DNA of 64,000 nucleotides from Hirundichthys speculiger (lineage: Eukaryota > Chordata > Actinopteri > Beloniformes > Exocoetidae). The stretch lies in assembly GCA_018398805.1 (NCBI GenBank), contig JAGFBZ010000289.1:2187001-2251000 (forward strand), read 5' to 3'. The translations under genes and the position numbers were made by a program. The notes beneath the pieces were generated by a model. The model ran no database searches, was not told the origin of the DNA, and saw only the letters and a list, made by a program, of their open reading frames with translations. Shown here one piece after another: positions 11,822-25,900 of the stretch (positions are counted from its first letter, which is position 1; each line of letters starts with the position of its first letter).

Positions 11822-13263
11822 TTATTCGTGCGTTAACGCATTTTTCACATGCTTTTGCTTTTTCTTTGAAAAGTCTGTTACTGACTGCTGCGGAACCAGA
11901 AGTCAATTTGCAGGTAAATATGCGGTAAAACTAAAATAGACATGGAGAGCAGTAAAAATCTGTGTACTTTACAGTTCGGGTAGCAACTCAGGTAGCAATA
12001 TTAACAATTCTGTCTGAAAAAGAAAATTCTAGACTGCAACAAAACGTTTGTGTCATTCCTCCACGTTACATCAGATCTGCTCCATGTGTTCACTGTCCTG
12101 TTGTTCTCTTACTGGTTACTTCAGTGCAGTTCCATCTAGTGGCACAGATGTGTAATGACAACAGAAAGTCCAGTCCTCGATTATAAAACAAATTCAGTTC
12201 TGTGGTCTGTTTTTTTCATTTCGTATTTTTGATCCATGTCTAAAATTGAAATATATGGAGCCCCTCTGGTGACATTTGATTAAAAAAAAAAAAAAAGCGT
12301 GGCCACAGGATAATAATGTGTGGCCACGAGATAGTTAATACATGGCCACAAGATAATTAATGCGTGCCCACAAAATAATTATAGTAGCCTTTTCCAAGCA
12401 GAGATAGATTGTTGCTTGCTTGATTCGTACTTTAACCAACAAACAAGGACACTTTTGACTTAATTTCATTTTATTTTAATATAGGAATGAATTACAATGA
12501 CATTCTTAAGGCACTTGCGGTTAGGCATGGAGTATTGCTTAGCAAGAGACACTTAATTCGGCTGCTCAACGTATTAACTATCTCGTGGCCACGTGTTATT
12601 ATCCCGTGGCCAAGCATTATTATCCTGTGGCCAAGCATTATTATTTTTTCATCAAATGTCACCAGAGGGGCTCCATAGAAATATAAAAAAAACAGACATT
12701 TTTTTCTTTTTTGTGTTAGATTAAAAAATGAAAAACGTAATAAAATGTCACTTTTAAATTTTTTTTTATTTTTGATTGACAACTGAAAATGGAAAGAATG
12801 AATGATACACAGATTGGTAAAGTTACTGAACTTTAACATGGACATTTTCATTTTAAAGTTCTCTCAAACGGAGGATTCAACAGAAACAAGGTTATTTATA
12901 ACAACTGCCAAGTTGAACTCCCCGTTAAAAGTTTCTGCTGTTACCTCAGAAATTACCTGTTTTAATGTTCTGATTGTGCTGAGCCACAATTATTTTGTTG
13001 GATTTTGTTTGTAGACTTTTTAAAAAAAAATTTAATGCCCTGCAAGTGGCAATAAGCTTTATTTCATTTTATAGTTTTCAAGATGAGATTTACATTAAAT
13101 ATGTGTTACTGACAAATGCTGATGTCAAAAGTGTTTGAACAACAAATGTTATGGCACTTTAGTTCATATGGCAGCACAACATTTTAATAAAAGTGCATTT
13201 TACACTACTTTTGAATACATTATTTGATTTCTGCATATACAATGCAATTAATCGTAATTAATA
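11822..13263 (-). mobile_element. hAT-like non-autonomous element, copy 2 (inverted)
   Basis: The reverse complement matches the element at 5121-6205 almost throughout. Shared blocks include the 'ttcagacggaattgtta' region and the 'gcaataagctttatttcatttt' region, and both have the same order. The terminal AATCGCGATTAATCGC portion is eroded into the adjoining TA repeat. Without a 424-bp insertion at 12254-12677 it would be about 1.0 kb, as expected. The frames 12802-13014 here and 5439-5654 in copy 1 translate to related peptides (for example KLLNFN.DIFI.KFSQTED), showing shared descent rather than a gene. Confidence 0.75.
12254..12677. mobile_element. 424-bp MITE nested in hAT-like copy 2
   Basis: The ends are a perfect inverted repeat of at least 27 bp, beginning TATGGAGCCCCTCTGGTGAC. 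GAAATA flanks both sides (12248-12253 and 12678-12683) as a 6-bp target duplication. The matching part of copy 1 (about 5775-5805) has a single uninterrupted site, confirming insertion. Four 22-bp subterminal repeats built on GTGGCCAC.AGATAATTAAT lie inside the left end, and inverted versions lie inside the right end. There is no transposase. The superfamily is undetermined. Confidence 0.85.
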
Positions 13264-13286
13264 AGGGTAATAATGCAAATGAATCC

Positions 13287-13290
<4 letters not shown>

Positions 13291-13333
<43 letters not shown>

Positions 13334-13342
13334 TATATATAA
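13291..13342. repeat. TA dinucleotide microsatellite
   Basis: A nearly pure TA run adjoins the right edge of the inverted element, so copy 2 is bracketed by TA repeats on both sides. Confidence 0.9.
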
Positions 13343-16300
13343 TTCCATTTTGTGCTGTGTAACATTTAACATACAGCCAAAGTTTCTATGAACTGCAGGG
13401 CTGAATTTTGGATTAGTCTCTCTGTGCTGATCAGAACCTGTTGCACACCACCTGCTCGACATTTTTATGGCAACGGGACCAAAGCTGGGGATCAGCGAAG
13501 AATCCATCAGTTGAAAATCCAGGCCCCGGCTGCGCCAGCTTCATCGCAGGTTCAAACTTATGCGAGTAAGCTGAAAGGCCGGAGGAGGTGGTCAGGGAGA
13601 GCGAGGTCTGCAGATCTCTGCTGAAGCTGCTGCTCACACAAACCAGCTCAGATAAGCAGAAAAAAATGGGTGAGTAAGGAATCCATTTAAAAGTGTTTAA
13701 CAAACCAATGATACTGAATTTCCATACGCTTCTGTGCATCCACAGACTGCGCTGTGTAACTGAACCAATTGGAAAAGGTGCTTTGTCCCAATCTGTTTTT
13801 TCTGTTTTTACATCAGTAATGTAAATATTAAAAAAAAAACGGGTTCTGCAAAATCAAACCAGCTTTTTATGCAAAGAAAACACATAATACAATTACATTA
13901 TAGCTGCTTATTTCCTTCAGTCATGCAGATTCATAATGAGTGTTCATTACTTTCAAATAATAGCTGTGATGATGTGATATTGACCCTGCAATCCATTTCA
14001 ATTCTTGTGTAATCATGTTTCATGGTATATTGACCTTTCTAATCACAGCACTCTCTGGCAGCTGCATCAGCTCCTGAGCAGCTTTGTCTCTGGAAGAAAA
14101 AACATTGCTTCACTTTCACAGGAACATTTATAAATTCTACCCCCTCTTCATTCAACTAATTTTGTAAACTTCCTTGGGAACATTTTTACCAAAGAAGAAT
14201 CATAATCACTTTGAGTACATTTCTTGTTTTGGTATTTTATTGTCACATTCGATAGAAGTGAGGAAAGACATAAAACATGGAGTCTGCGTGTGTACTCAGC
14301 TGCTGGTTCATCTCCACATCAGCATTCGTCATCCACCATGCTGCATGAGCAGACTGGACTTGTGCAGACACTACTCGATTTAAAGCCTCGATTAAAGATG
14401 CTATTAACTGTGTGTGTTTTTTTATTTCCATCCACTTCAGTTTTAGAAATTATATTTCTATAAAGCACCCAGTTTATACTCCAGCAGGAAAATCTCTCTA
14501 TCAGGAAGATATTTTATAGACTGATGCCTTATTTACTTAGCTGCTCATCTGTGTGTTCAGTTCATGCATGTTTTATTACTGCTCTTTATTCTCTTATACA
14601 ACAAAGCTCACGCGATTTTTGTGTTATGGTGTTGACATAAAATTCTGGCGAATGCTCACGCTAAAGCTCAGGCGCTGAGTTAGCCAATCACAAGAGAGTC
14701 TTATGAACTCATCATAACATCTGGAATCATGTTATACAGTGGAACTTTATCAAAATTAAAACACTGCAAACAGCTAAGCAAGAAAAAAAAATAGCATGAT
14801 TTTTAAAAGTGTTAAAGTTAGAATGATGTTTCTCTTTCATATTTTAGGCGATATTGTTTTTTTATTTGTACTGTGGCGTATTGTGGATGTATAGTATATA
14901 AAATATATAGTGTGATGTTTGCATCCAGTATTTGCAAATTGAATCCTCTATCAGTGAAATAAATGTTCCCTGAGCCACTGGATGCAAGACAAGCCCCAAG
15001 CATGATTAATTCACCCCCATGTTTAACAGTAGGATTTTATTATTACCATAGATGTCTACACCTTTTCTACACTTTTTCATCAGATGACATTGAATTAGCT
15101 TATCGAAATGATGCGATAGGGAATGCCATGGTATGATTTTGAGACTTTTTTTTTTTTTTATCAGGCATTGTCTTTGCTCATGTATTTCTTTTTAGCACAG
15201 TGTTGAAAAGGTTTGAAAAGAAGCCACAAAGCTGGACTCTGACAGGCGGTGTCAGTAACTGTGAAGACCTCAGTTCCACACATTGTTCATGCGGGCGTCA
15301 GGGAATCCTCTGTGGCCTTTATTCCACCGTCATTACCATAACCATCGCTGGCTCCTTTGAGACCTGAGTGACATACACATGTTGCTCAGTCAAATGTTTT
15401 ACTCCTCCAGACATAGAGTGAAACAGAATAGGCTGCACCACAAAGCAACAGTTTGAAGTCGTAAATCAATTACTCTGACGTTTTTGCAAGTGCTTTGCAG
15501 CATTGACTGTATACAAAGACTGAATGTCTTGGCTGAGCAAAGATACAGTGATGAGAAGTGCTTTCTTCACTCCCAACTGTAGAAATCAACTGTGACAGTT
15601 TGGGCCTGCCTGCCAAGCAGCCTTGTCTTACCTGCCTATGTGATGCTCTCCTGTGCCCCAGCTGTCAGTTACAGTCAGTCACTGCACTGATCACCTTTGG
15701 CCAAGCCAAACTGATCATCTTAATCCCTGCTGCAAAACTTTTATGCTTCAGCGTCTTGAAGGATTATGTATAATAACACTGTTTATCCAAGAATTCATTA
15801 CTTTTTAACCATGGCTTTGTGGACCAAAAATGTACACGCGCATAAAAACTGCTATAAAATCATCACACATCAGTATATTTTTCTGCTTTTTTTTTTTCAT
15901 AAATCTCTTAAAGAACTTCTGACTTGCCAAAAACTACGAAACATTTAATAATTTTCAGCATTTTAACCCTTTAAATGCTAGTATAATGATTAGAATTATT
16001 CATTATTTCTTCCAAAAATCCAAAAGCTGCAAAACAGCTAAAGTGATCACCAAAAAAAAAAAAAAAAAAGTTTGAGAAAAATGTGCAATTATGTCTGAGG
16101 TGGAGGGGCGCATGAGGGTTAACCTGCTCTGTTAAAGATCCAAATGCAACATAGTTCAGTTTGCTCACCATTGTACCTGTAGAAATTATGGGAAACTGAA
16201 ATCTAAGTTTCCATCAGAGCAAAGCTCCCCTTGTTTCAGATCTGATGCTGCGCCTTGGGAATTCATGCCTAATGGTGCCGTTCCTGGTTCAGTCACAGCA

Positions 16301-19300
16301 CATGAAAGTAAGCCACAGTGCAGTATGATAAAACCTCTACAGGGTCATGACTTATTGAGCTACCTCAAATTGCTTCTCACGGTGCTGCAAGCTCTTCCTC
16401 CCTCAGGCCAGGCTCCATTATCGCCGGCTCTGTCTGCGGGTGCTTTACGGTCACATCACTGACTTTCTGCATTTAAACTACGCTTTTAGCTTAGCTCAGA
16501 AGAAAACTACACCACAGACTGGCCGGAACTGAGAAGTCGTAAATGGAGAGATCATATGAACAATGCTCATGATTATGGCAGTAGAATTTTTGAAGATATG
16601 AAATCTAAGCTCTAACAGAGGACATACATGCTAGCAGGGAGAGACACAAATTAAAGCAAAAGAGCAGATGACTTAAATGCGATCAAAGGGAGCATCAATC
16701 ACTCAGTGTCAAAATTATGCACTCCACTTCACAAGCTGTGTATGAATTCATGGCAACTGAAGAGGATGACATTCAAAATATGTCACTAATATAACAGTGC
16801 TGGTGCCACACGGGTTCACAGTATGAGCAGTGAGCATGTTGTTATTTCACATCTCCGTGTACCAAAATAACAGTAAATCATTGAGGAAATAGATTTTCAA
16901 TGCCGCCACTTTGACAACCTCCTCCTTTCAGGGGTCTTCACGCAGTCTGAGCTGCACTTCACAGTGTCATCTCCACCTTGTGGTGTGCATTTTCATGTGA
17001 ATCAATGTTGGAGTGGAAGTTTGGTCCACTCTTCTTCAAATTACTGCGGTTTGTTGACCTCCTTTCTCTTGTGACTGAGCAGCAGTTACAACTGTCAGAT
17101 CACTGCTCGTGTCTTTCTGTCTTGTGTTGACACACACCTGAAGGCTCCAGACCACCAAACTGACATAGATTTTGTTTTTACAGGAACAGTCACACTTACT
17201 GACGACAAATCAATCAAATGCATTTGATTAGCAGCACTTGACTGCTATTTACCCTCAAAGTTCCTATGGAAACTGCAATAGTTAGTTTTACTCTACACTA
17301 CTGTTGCTTCGTGCCTTAGTTTTTATTCAGTAAATATTGGTATGTTATGATATGTTATGTTTTGTAGTTCAGAAGTCCACAATTAAGCTCTTTTTTTTCC
17401 AGGAATATTCCAGAGTTAAATTAACCCTAAGTCGATCACCAGGTGGTAATGAGTGTAAGATATCATTAGGGACCAAAATGACATGAATCAAAGCATTTCT
17501 GAGTTAGAATCCATTTGCAGCATAATGGATTTAGCATTAGCCCAGGGAGCAAGAGGCAACGACACAATGAACTGCTGCATTGAGCCTCTGACAAGACTCA
17601 AGTACGAGTAGGTGTATAAAAAGGGACTGTTTTTTTCTGACCGGCTGTAGATCGAGGTCACCCCCATCTGACAAAAAGTGAGGAGAGTTCATGACCACTG
17701 CTTCCTTTAGAATTTTAATACTGGTGCAATTGCAGGGAAGTCGTGGCTATGAACCCTCCTTATTTTGCATCTCTTGAAAGGGGCATACCCAAGTTTCAGG
17801 ACTTAATAGAGGCTACCTGAGTACCATGAAATTGCTATTATTCCCTTGACGGCAGTGACGTGTCGCATTTAGGATCCTGTCCTCTGTGGCTGGAATGACT
17901 GGAGGAAGCCACGCGAGCGCGGTAGACTGGAAAGGCACAGATCTGCAAAGCCCTGGGTAAGTGTGAGTACTGCACCCTTACACGTAACGATTCGCAGTGC
18001 TCAGGTCTATTAGTACGGAGTTAAGATAGCGGGGAAGCGAGTGGAAGGGCATTCCTATACAAACAGTTCTTTTTTTTGTTAACACTTTTTGTACACGCAC
18101 AAATATAAAATTACCTTGGTTAGTCTGTAAGGTCGTCATCCACTCTATCACTTAAGTGAAATGACATTTTGAGTCTTGACAGAGGCTTAAAATCGCAAAT
18201 TATTCTGACATTTCTACCAAATAAATTCCATTATGCTGCAAACGTATATTCCATTCCAACTCAAAGCTGATTTGATTTTCCTCCCTAACGTAAGTTTACA
18301 CTCATTACCATGTCGTAATAGACCTACGCTTGATTTACAACTCCAGAGCTGAGTCCCGGTAATGTAAAATGTTAGAACTGAAGGAGGGTCTATTCTCTTT
18401 GTCCGTAAGAGTCTGCACTGCAGGTGTAGCTGCAACCAAAAAGCGCTCCAGCAATGTGTATGAAATGACATCCCAGTTTAACAGAGCCAAACCTTATAGC
18501 GCCACAGCTGTCACAAAAGATCAGTATCCAGCCGGCCACACTCCAGGAGCTGCTTTCTAAAGGACCTCTGCTGTGCTTATTCTTACAAATGAAAGGTCAG
18601 CCCCATCATATGACTAATAAACTCCTGCCTGTTTGACTGTGACAGTTTTTATTAACTAGACTTTACAACCTGTACCACAAAGCAAATTCTTTCGGGTTAT
18701 TATTCATATGAATCTCAGGTAAAATTAAGCTTCTAACATTTGTTTTGCACCTAAAAAAATTCTAATGCTCCATCGTGGTGCCACAAATTACCTGGGATCT
18801 TTAAAAATGCTGTGTAAAATGCAACTGAGCATTGTAATTAGCGTCACGCACCATTTAGCTTTCAAGTAGATCTCAATAGATATCCCAAAGGAGCAACAAA
18901 CATTGGATGATGTAAAGAATCTATCATCTAGTCAAACATTTCAGATATGATTGGCTTTCGACCATCATATGACGTCATTTCACTTTCTTTGTCACTGAAC
19001 ATTAGAACCACCCATCTAAAAGACAAAGCCTGGTAATAACACTGTGAATTATGTAGGCAGCTGCTAAAGTTTCCACACAAAATGTTTGATGCCTGAGCGT
19101 TGCACCTGGCTTGCATTAGAGGTGCTTTGATCTAACTCTCTGCTTGTTTTCTGCTCTTTGTAACCATTAAACAGCTTCCTGGTGCCTTTGAAGGGACATT
19201 GATTAGTGATTAAAAAAACGAAAGAACAGGCGAGACCTCTTTGTGTCAGGACAGACTCCCATTTGTGTGGGAGGGTTTTATAGAGCAGAGAGTAGCTGTG

Positions 19301-21425
19301 ACTGTGGTGACAAATGAGTAAGATGGTGTTCAGACAATGCCGACACATTTTTCGGTTGAAATGATTGCGTTCGGACTATTAACATGGAGTGTTCTGTTAA
19401 ATGTGATCTTCTTCATTTATATAATTCACATATAAAAGTTGGCATCTGAGCTGTAACAGTCAATACCGATTTGATCGCCCCCCCCTTCCCTGATGTTGAA
19501 AATGGTCCTTTAGTTTCTGTGCTTATTTACCAGGATGCCAATAATACAGTATTTAGATCAGTTCTCTTTCTGCACAATCTTTTTGGTCGCATATTTCATT
19601 TAAATTGATGAATGTAATCTTTTTCTCCATCAGCATCCTTTCAAAAACTATGAACATGTATTAATAACTCCATCATTGCAAACAAAAATTTTAATCTATA
19701 AAGATCTATTCAAAGTATTCAAATCCTTAGGGAGCAAATACAACTATGGGTCTTTACGATATAATCAAGCCATCAAGCTTCTCTCCTACAGAATCAGCAT
19801 CCAGTTAAGAAACTGCCTTTAAAAAAAAGCTTATAACATATTTTTTCTGAAAGAGTTTATAATCAGTCTTCTGCTATTTTGAACACTGATGTAATTAAAA
19901 GCTTTTTGCATTTTGTTGGTTTTATTCCATCCATCTGTGTGTGTGTTTAAACAGTGTAACATCAATTGTATATGATTCAGACTATACGTCTGTCTTCAGT
20001 TATGAAACTATAATTTAATTGAATTAATCAGCATGTACGCTTCAGGAAATATTTACATATTAAACTATGCAGAAAGTTACACACTAATAATATGAAAAAC
20101 TATCTTCAGGCCTCTCCCCAGCAGCTCTTCGTGTCATGGTTTATGTCTGGGCTTGGGCTGTAACACTTAAAGGAATGACAGGGGCATTGCATCCTCCTTT
20201 ATCTGGTTGTCACTTTCAGGAGTACCTTCTTTTTTTCTGCTCTAAAGCCCTATTTTGGAATTAGCTGCATTTCCTCTTCCTCAGGTCTGGCCAGTATCTT
20301 TGTCCTTGCTGCTATGAAAAACCATCACCATGCTTCATGGGAGGAGGATGATAACTGTCCAAAGACTTCAATTCCTGTTCAGAGGTTGAATCTGATTTAA
20401 AGTTAGGCGAAAGCAGGTCCAGCTGCAAAGGAGGTTTTCATCAGTTGGTTACTTCCTCCAAAGGTGGAACAGAGGTGGGAACTGGCTCACCATTGTGTTT
20501 CTGTCCACAGTGCACCGTCCTTGCACCTGTGCTTGGCGGCAGAGCGAACATAAAACCATGGCCATGAAGCCCAGCAGTTAAGTTTTACTGTGAGGGCATA
20601 TTTTTCTGCTTTGTGCTTTTTCGGCTGGACGTAATGAAAATTAAATACTGTGATAATACAAAGATGGCAGAGAAAATTGTAAACTATAAAATAATGCAAG
20701 CTGAAAATTATCACATGTTATCAGTGGTGAATTTGGTAAACAATAAAGTAAACAGTGATTGAAGGAACAATAAAATCTAAAGAAAAATCAAACTCCTCAC
20801 ATTTTGAATTCACATTTTTATTACTTGAAAATTTCTATTACTTTAAATTTAAAATTTGCTTTGTCAATGATGACTGATGATTATAAGACAGGGAAAAAAA
20901 AGATAAAAAGCTTTATTTTTGTTGGCATCCATATTATCCACTCCATGTTTTTCTAATCACATCCATTTATATCACATAATTTTTATAACTTCTTTCTTTC
21001 ATTTTAAAATACTGTTTCTATTTTAATTTTAAATTTTTTTTTTTTTCTTGGAAGTGTTGTTTAGCTCTCGAGGTCTTTGGTCCCTGCTGTCAGCGAAAAT
21101 CACCCAAAATAATTTGGGAGTCCCAACCCAGTTGTCTCCTGGAACAAACAGCATATGACTTTACAGCAGCATGTCACAAATATATTTGCAAAGATGCAAC
21201 AAACATCATGGCAGATGTAGTAAAGAGATTCAAGAAAGTAATGTCTGAAGAGCAAATGAGAGACTGGCTGAGTAAGTGGCCGAACAACAGTAAAATCTTA
21301 ATTTCATAAAAGCACCAATGGAGCTGTAAATTTTAAATGGAAACCTAATTATCAACAGTAAGTCCAGATGCAATGGTCTGTGATTTTATCACAATCTGTA
21401 AATTGCTGTATGGGGGAATTGTTGC
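13343..21425. other. 8-kb gene-free intergenic stretch
   Basis: No domain, exon pair or RNA gene was recognised. Open frames are short and scattered over all six frames. Most of the sequence looks unique, and no transposon ends were found. A stretch around 17860-18050 is more GC-rich, with no feature I can name. Confidence 0.5.
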
Positions 21426-21467
21426 GCTTGGCAGAGGTTTGCGCTCTCAGAGTGCTTTTCTAGTTAC
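21426..21467 (-). repeat. fragment of a dispersed repeat (family R, copy 1)
   Basis: The reverse complement reads GTAACTAGAAAAGCACTCTG, then 'agagcgcaaacctctgccaag'. This matches the left edge of the repeats at 50825-51062 and 59255-59483. Only about 42 bp are retained. Confidence 0.7.
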
Positions 21468-22525
21468 TTCTGTAATGGTAAAATGATATTTTAGAGCAAC
21501 ATATGCTGCCATCCTTTCCACGGATGTCCATGCATTTTTTTTTTTTTTAATAAGACAATGCAAAACTGAATTCTGCTCATGGCATGACTGAGGAAGAAGA
21601 CTCTTCATGTACTGAACTGACCTGTCCCCAACGGAGATTGTGCTCCGAATTTTGAAACGACAACCTCATACTGTTAAACGCCCATAGACATGTTTGAACT
21701 TAGACTGGGGGGAAAAAATAACAATTAAAACGCTTCATGTCTTGGGATTTTCAATGCATTTTAATTGCTGTGAGAAGGAACAGCAGCATCACAAATTGAT
21801 AAAAGCTTCTCTGCACCTTTTTTTTGGATTCTGTCGCAAGCCTGGAATGCAGAAATGGGCATATATTAAATGTTGAAAAGCAGTTGACAAGGAAAAACAT
21901 GAATTATCATGGGTTCATACTGTCTGCAAAGAAAATGTAACAAATGTAAATGTATGTTGACCCAACTTCTTCTGACATGGAGCTGTACAGCACAATGCAT
22001 TTCCAAATTAGATGGTGTAGGGCACACAGGCCTGGTTTATCACACCCAGGGATGGTGGGGCACTTGGTGGGGCTCTGGACATAAGGTGTAGAAATAAAGA
22101 TGTTTGGAACGCTATCAGCTTTCTATGTCGCTGCTGTTGTGAGAGAGGCAAAAGAGTGTCACAGCTGTCGTTAATCTGCATCCTGCAGCTACAGCCAGTC
22201 GCAGAAACTGCAGCTGGTGTACCTGACTCAGACTCTGACCTACTCCTCTACGCCACTTGCAAGAGTAATCATATCCCTTGACGACGCTTCAGGGTATCAC
22301 CTGACTGATGGTGCCTTTCACCACACTTTTATTCACACGTCTGGCCATCAGTGAGACTCGTACCGCTGCCTGACGTAGAAAATCTGGGCTCTGTGCCCTT
22401 TATAGACCTTAGCTGCAAAGGTTTAATGAGCTTTGCTGACAAAATGTGAAAATATGCTCAAAATTAACCTTTTTGAGTGCGTCATACTTAGTCATTGTCA
22501 TAGCCAAAATGTGTACATATATATA

Positions 22526-22891
22526 CAGTCATGGAAAAAATTATTAGACCACCCTTGTTTTCTTCAGTTTCTTGTTCATTTTAATGCCTGGTACAACTAA
22601 AGGTACATTTGTTTGGACAAACATAACGATAACCACAAAGATTGCTCATAAGAGTTTTATTTAAGAGCTGATATCTTACCATTTTCCATGGTTTTCTTGA
22701 TTATAACCTAAATCACTTAAGTTTTTACATAAATAGCTATGGCGTTGTACTGCCAAAAACACTGTTTTTATGCATTCAGTGTTTTCTTTTCTGTCTGTTT
22801 TAGTCACATGATGACGTTTAGTGGTACCAGGTATTAAAATGAACAAGAAAGTGAAGAAAAAATGGTGCTCTAATAATTTTTTCCATGACTG
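22526..22891 (+). mobile_element. 366-bp Tc1/mariner-type MITE, copy 1
   Basis: It starts CAGTCATGGAAAAAATTATT and ends with the inverted equivalent, ATAATTTTTTCCATGACTG. It is flanked by TA on both sides (22524-22525 and 22892-22893), the target site of Tc1/mariner transposases. A near-identical copy of exactly the same length lies at 48381-48746 in the opposite orientation. No full transposase frame is present. Confidence 0.85.
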
Positions 22892-22894
22892 TAT

Positions 22895-22942
22895 ATGTGT
22901 GTGTGTGTGTGTGTGTGGGTGTGTGTGTGTGTGTGTGTGTGT
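22895..22942 (+). repeat. GT dinucleotide microsatellite
   Basis: An almost pure GT run starts just beyond the right end of the 366-bp MITE. Simple repeats adjoining MITE ends are common. Confidence 0.9.
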
Positions 22943-25900
22943 AGTTTCCAACAAAGAATTTGATCAATGAAATAAATGTCACATGTATTGCAGTAAGAAT
23001 AAACCAGAGTAAAAACTGACTGTTGAAACTGCTGTTTTGTGGAGTCAAAGCTCAGTTCACCTCCTGTCAAATAAAGCTGTGCCCTGGTGTCTGCATTTCT
23101 CACATTTATTCCAGTATTTTTCTTTTCAGAAGACTTAATTAAAACTAACGCGTATGTGATTTTCCACTGCCACCCCACAGTCTGTCACACTGACGGGAGA
23201 GACACGCTCTGTCAAAGCAGACTGAAGCACCACGGTCACAGAATTAATTATAGTCCAGATTGATAGCAACACAAAAGACCACACCGCAGAACCTTTTACA
23301 CCAGCATATCTCGAGTCAAGCCAGTATGCTTAACAGGTTAGACCAATGCTCAGCTTGCAACCAATAAAGGCAGAGTAGAGCCCAAGTGTGACCCACGAGC
23401 AGAAAGAGAAAGTAGCGCCCTGCTACCTCCTGCTTTTATTACGCAATGCGCATCCAAGAGTCCCAAGACAAGCAGCCTCTGAGAGTGCGTGTGTTCTTTG
23501 TAATAGACCTGACATGGAAACTACTGTGTCTAGGTTTTTTGGGTGTTTTTTCATTCAACACATGTGGTACACAGTGAAATGCAGGAAAAGAAATGGTAAA
23601 CTACAGTAAAGTGCCAGTACCAAACACTGTGGGAAAAAAGAATATATATATGTATGTGTGTGTGTGTATTTTTTTGTCTTTTGAACTGTGACACTATTTG
23701 CATTATTGGGATTAATGTCCTCTGACAGCTAAGTGACAGCAGTCACCCCTGAAGCTATAATATAGCTGTATATAAAGGTTGATGTACACTAAAGAAAACT
23801 CAATGAAAAAATACATATATACTGGATTAACACTCAAATTCAAACAACCATTCAAGAAGGTGAGCCCATAAACTGTATAATGTGTGACATTTAAAAAAAA
23901 CGAATGATTTTACATGTCAGATGCTGGAATTCACAGGTTAAAGGTGTTGAAATTGAGTTTGTTTTAAACAGCAGAAAATGAGAACTTCATGGTGAATCAA
24001 ATCAAATCAATCCCACTTATTCTCCTCATTTTTTTGCTCTTAGTCTGTTTGGCTTTCAGTGGTTTTCAATCCGATGTCCTCTACCTGTTTTAAAGCCCTA
24101 TGTGTGTCATTCTCTCCGAGGTCCTCGGTGTCCCTCTGTTTGCTTTCAGCCTGCATTTTGGTGACAACAGTGTCAGAACCCATCAGCTGTACTCGGGGCA
24201 GGTTTCAGTGCCAGCAGGCTCTGCAGCCCGGCTCTGTGAACCCAAATCTCTCACAAGCGTGACACGCGCATCACAGTCTTTTCCAAAAACCACAACATTA
24301 AAGATGCTCCCACAGCCCACAAAATATATGAATTTTTTATTTATTTTTTGACAAGCACAACCATTCCAGGCTGAAAGTAACAGGCATGAAACGGTGTTAA
24401 AAGTGTTAATTTGTTTACTGAGGAAATGATCAGACTGTAGATAATAATGTAAATAGCAACAAGCCCCATGGAGACACCAACAGTGACAGATGGAAAAGAT
24501 AGTGGAAGAAACAGGTACAGTTATTAACTCCACCATTAAAAAGCAGCCTGGTTTATCCAGTTCACTGTCTCATCAGATAACAACTGCAGGTCTGAACCCT
24601 CTATGTTTCAGGAAAAAAAAAAAAAAAAAAAAACTCAGACAGCTGGCATTAAAGGCTGTATGCAATCAATCATCTGAATAGAAATGTCTTGTTCAGGCTG
24701 TGGTCAAAAAAACAAGACAAGTGCACACTTCTGTTGAGTGGTTTTGGCTGTCCTCTTGATTATGTGGCATTCAATTTCAGAGGCTCTTCTTGGGAAAATT
24801 CTGCAGGTACTGCTCTAATGGAGATCTATATAAAGAGAGGAAGGACAGGTGGGGTTTAAAAATGGAAATATCATCACGATGACTATAGAAATGTCAGTTA
24901 CACGTTCGATCTACACACTGCAGAAGAACTTAACTGCAAAAACACAGCATTTGCCAGAGAGACAGTTTTTTTCAATAATAATCCTTATTCCCTCCCCTAA
25001 GCTATCATTACATGTTAAAACCTTTTTCTATTCACTGTCTGTACATTTGAAAAATCTTCCACTGCGCTAATCAACACCTTCTTTTAAATAATAGCTTTAT
25101 TATATTTTGATGGGGAGTCAGTAACAAGCAGGGCTTCAGGATCCTGCATATTCAAATATTAGAAACTAAAAATGTAATAACTCACATAACCTCTAGAAAA
25201 ATTACAAAATAAATGTCTGTGTGCTTGTACGTTTGTGTGGCTTTGCCTTTTAGGCTTTCTTGACAAAAATTGTCCATGGCAGATATGCCACATGCACAGC
25301 AGAGTACAAGCGTGCAGCAAAATTACATCATTAAAAGGGCACCAACTCTCTCGTTCAGTCAGTCAACATGTTTCATCTTGGTGTTTTCAAAAATAGGAAC
25401 AAAGATAATTATGATAACACTTATGTCAAATACTTGGGATTGTAAGAATAATTGTTAATTGTGAGAGGGCAAGCAACAGGTGGTCATTGCTCATAGAGGG
25501 AATACGAAGCTGTGAAAGTGGTCGACTGTAATCACCTGTCTCCCACAGACATGAAAGTAGATGATTGTGCTCGAGTCAAACACAGATGGAAGCACTTAGT
25601 CTTCGTTTGGCCTCGAGGAAGGATTCAGAAGTTTTAAAAAAATTTTCTTCCAAACTGCTGAACATGAAGCAGTAAAAGAGAGCAAATCATTAGTTTATTT
25701 TCTGTGATACTGTTTCCATTTTAAAGCAAGATGGTGTCAAATGAAATATTCAGCAGTCTTAATATTCCATTTAAAATCTCTGGGAGCGCTTTTTCGTCTT
25801 TCTTCTTTTTTTTTTTGTGGGATTCAGAACAAGCACTAACTTCCCACAAGTCATGCTGAACAACATTAGGTGTGTTATAGCTAACAGAGAGTGTGGGATT

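Noticed and set aside
17860..18050. GC-richer block considered as an exon or a structural RNA
   Set aside because: No reading frame, no tRNA or rRNA motif, and no paired splice sites that I could recognise.
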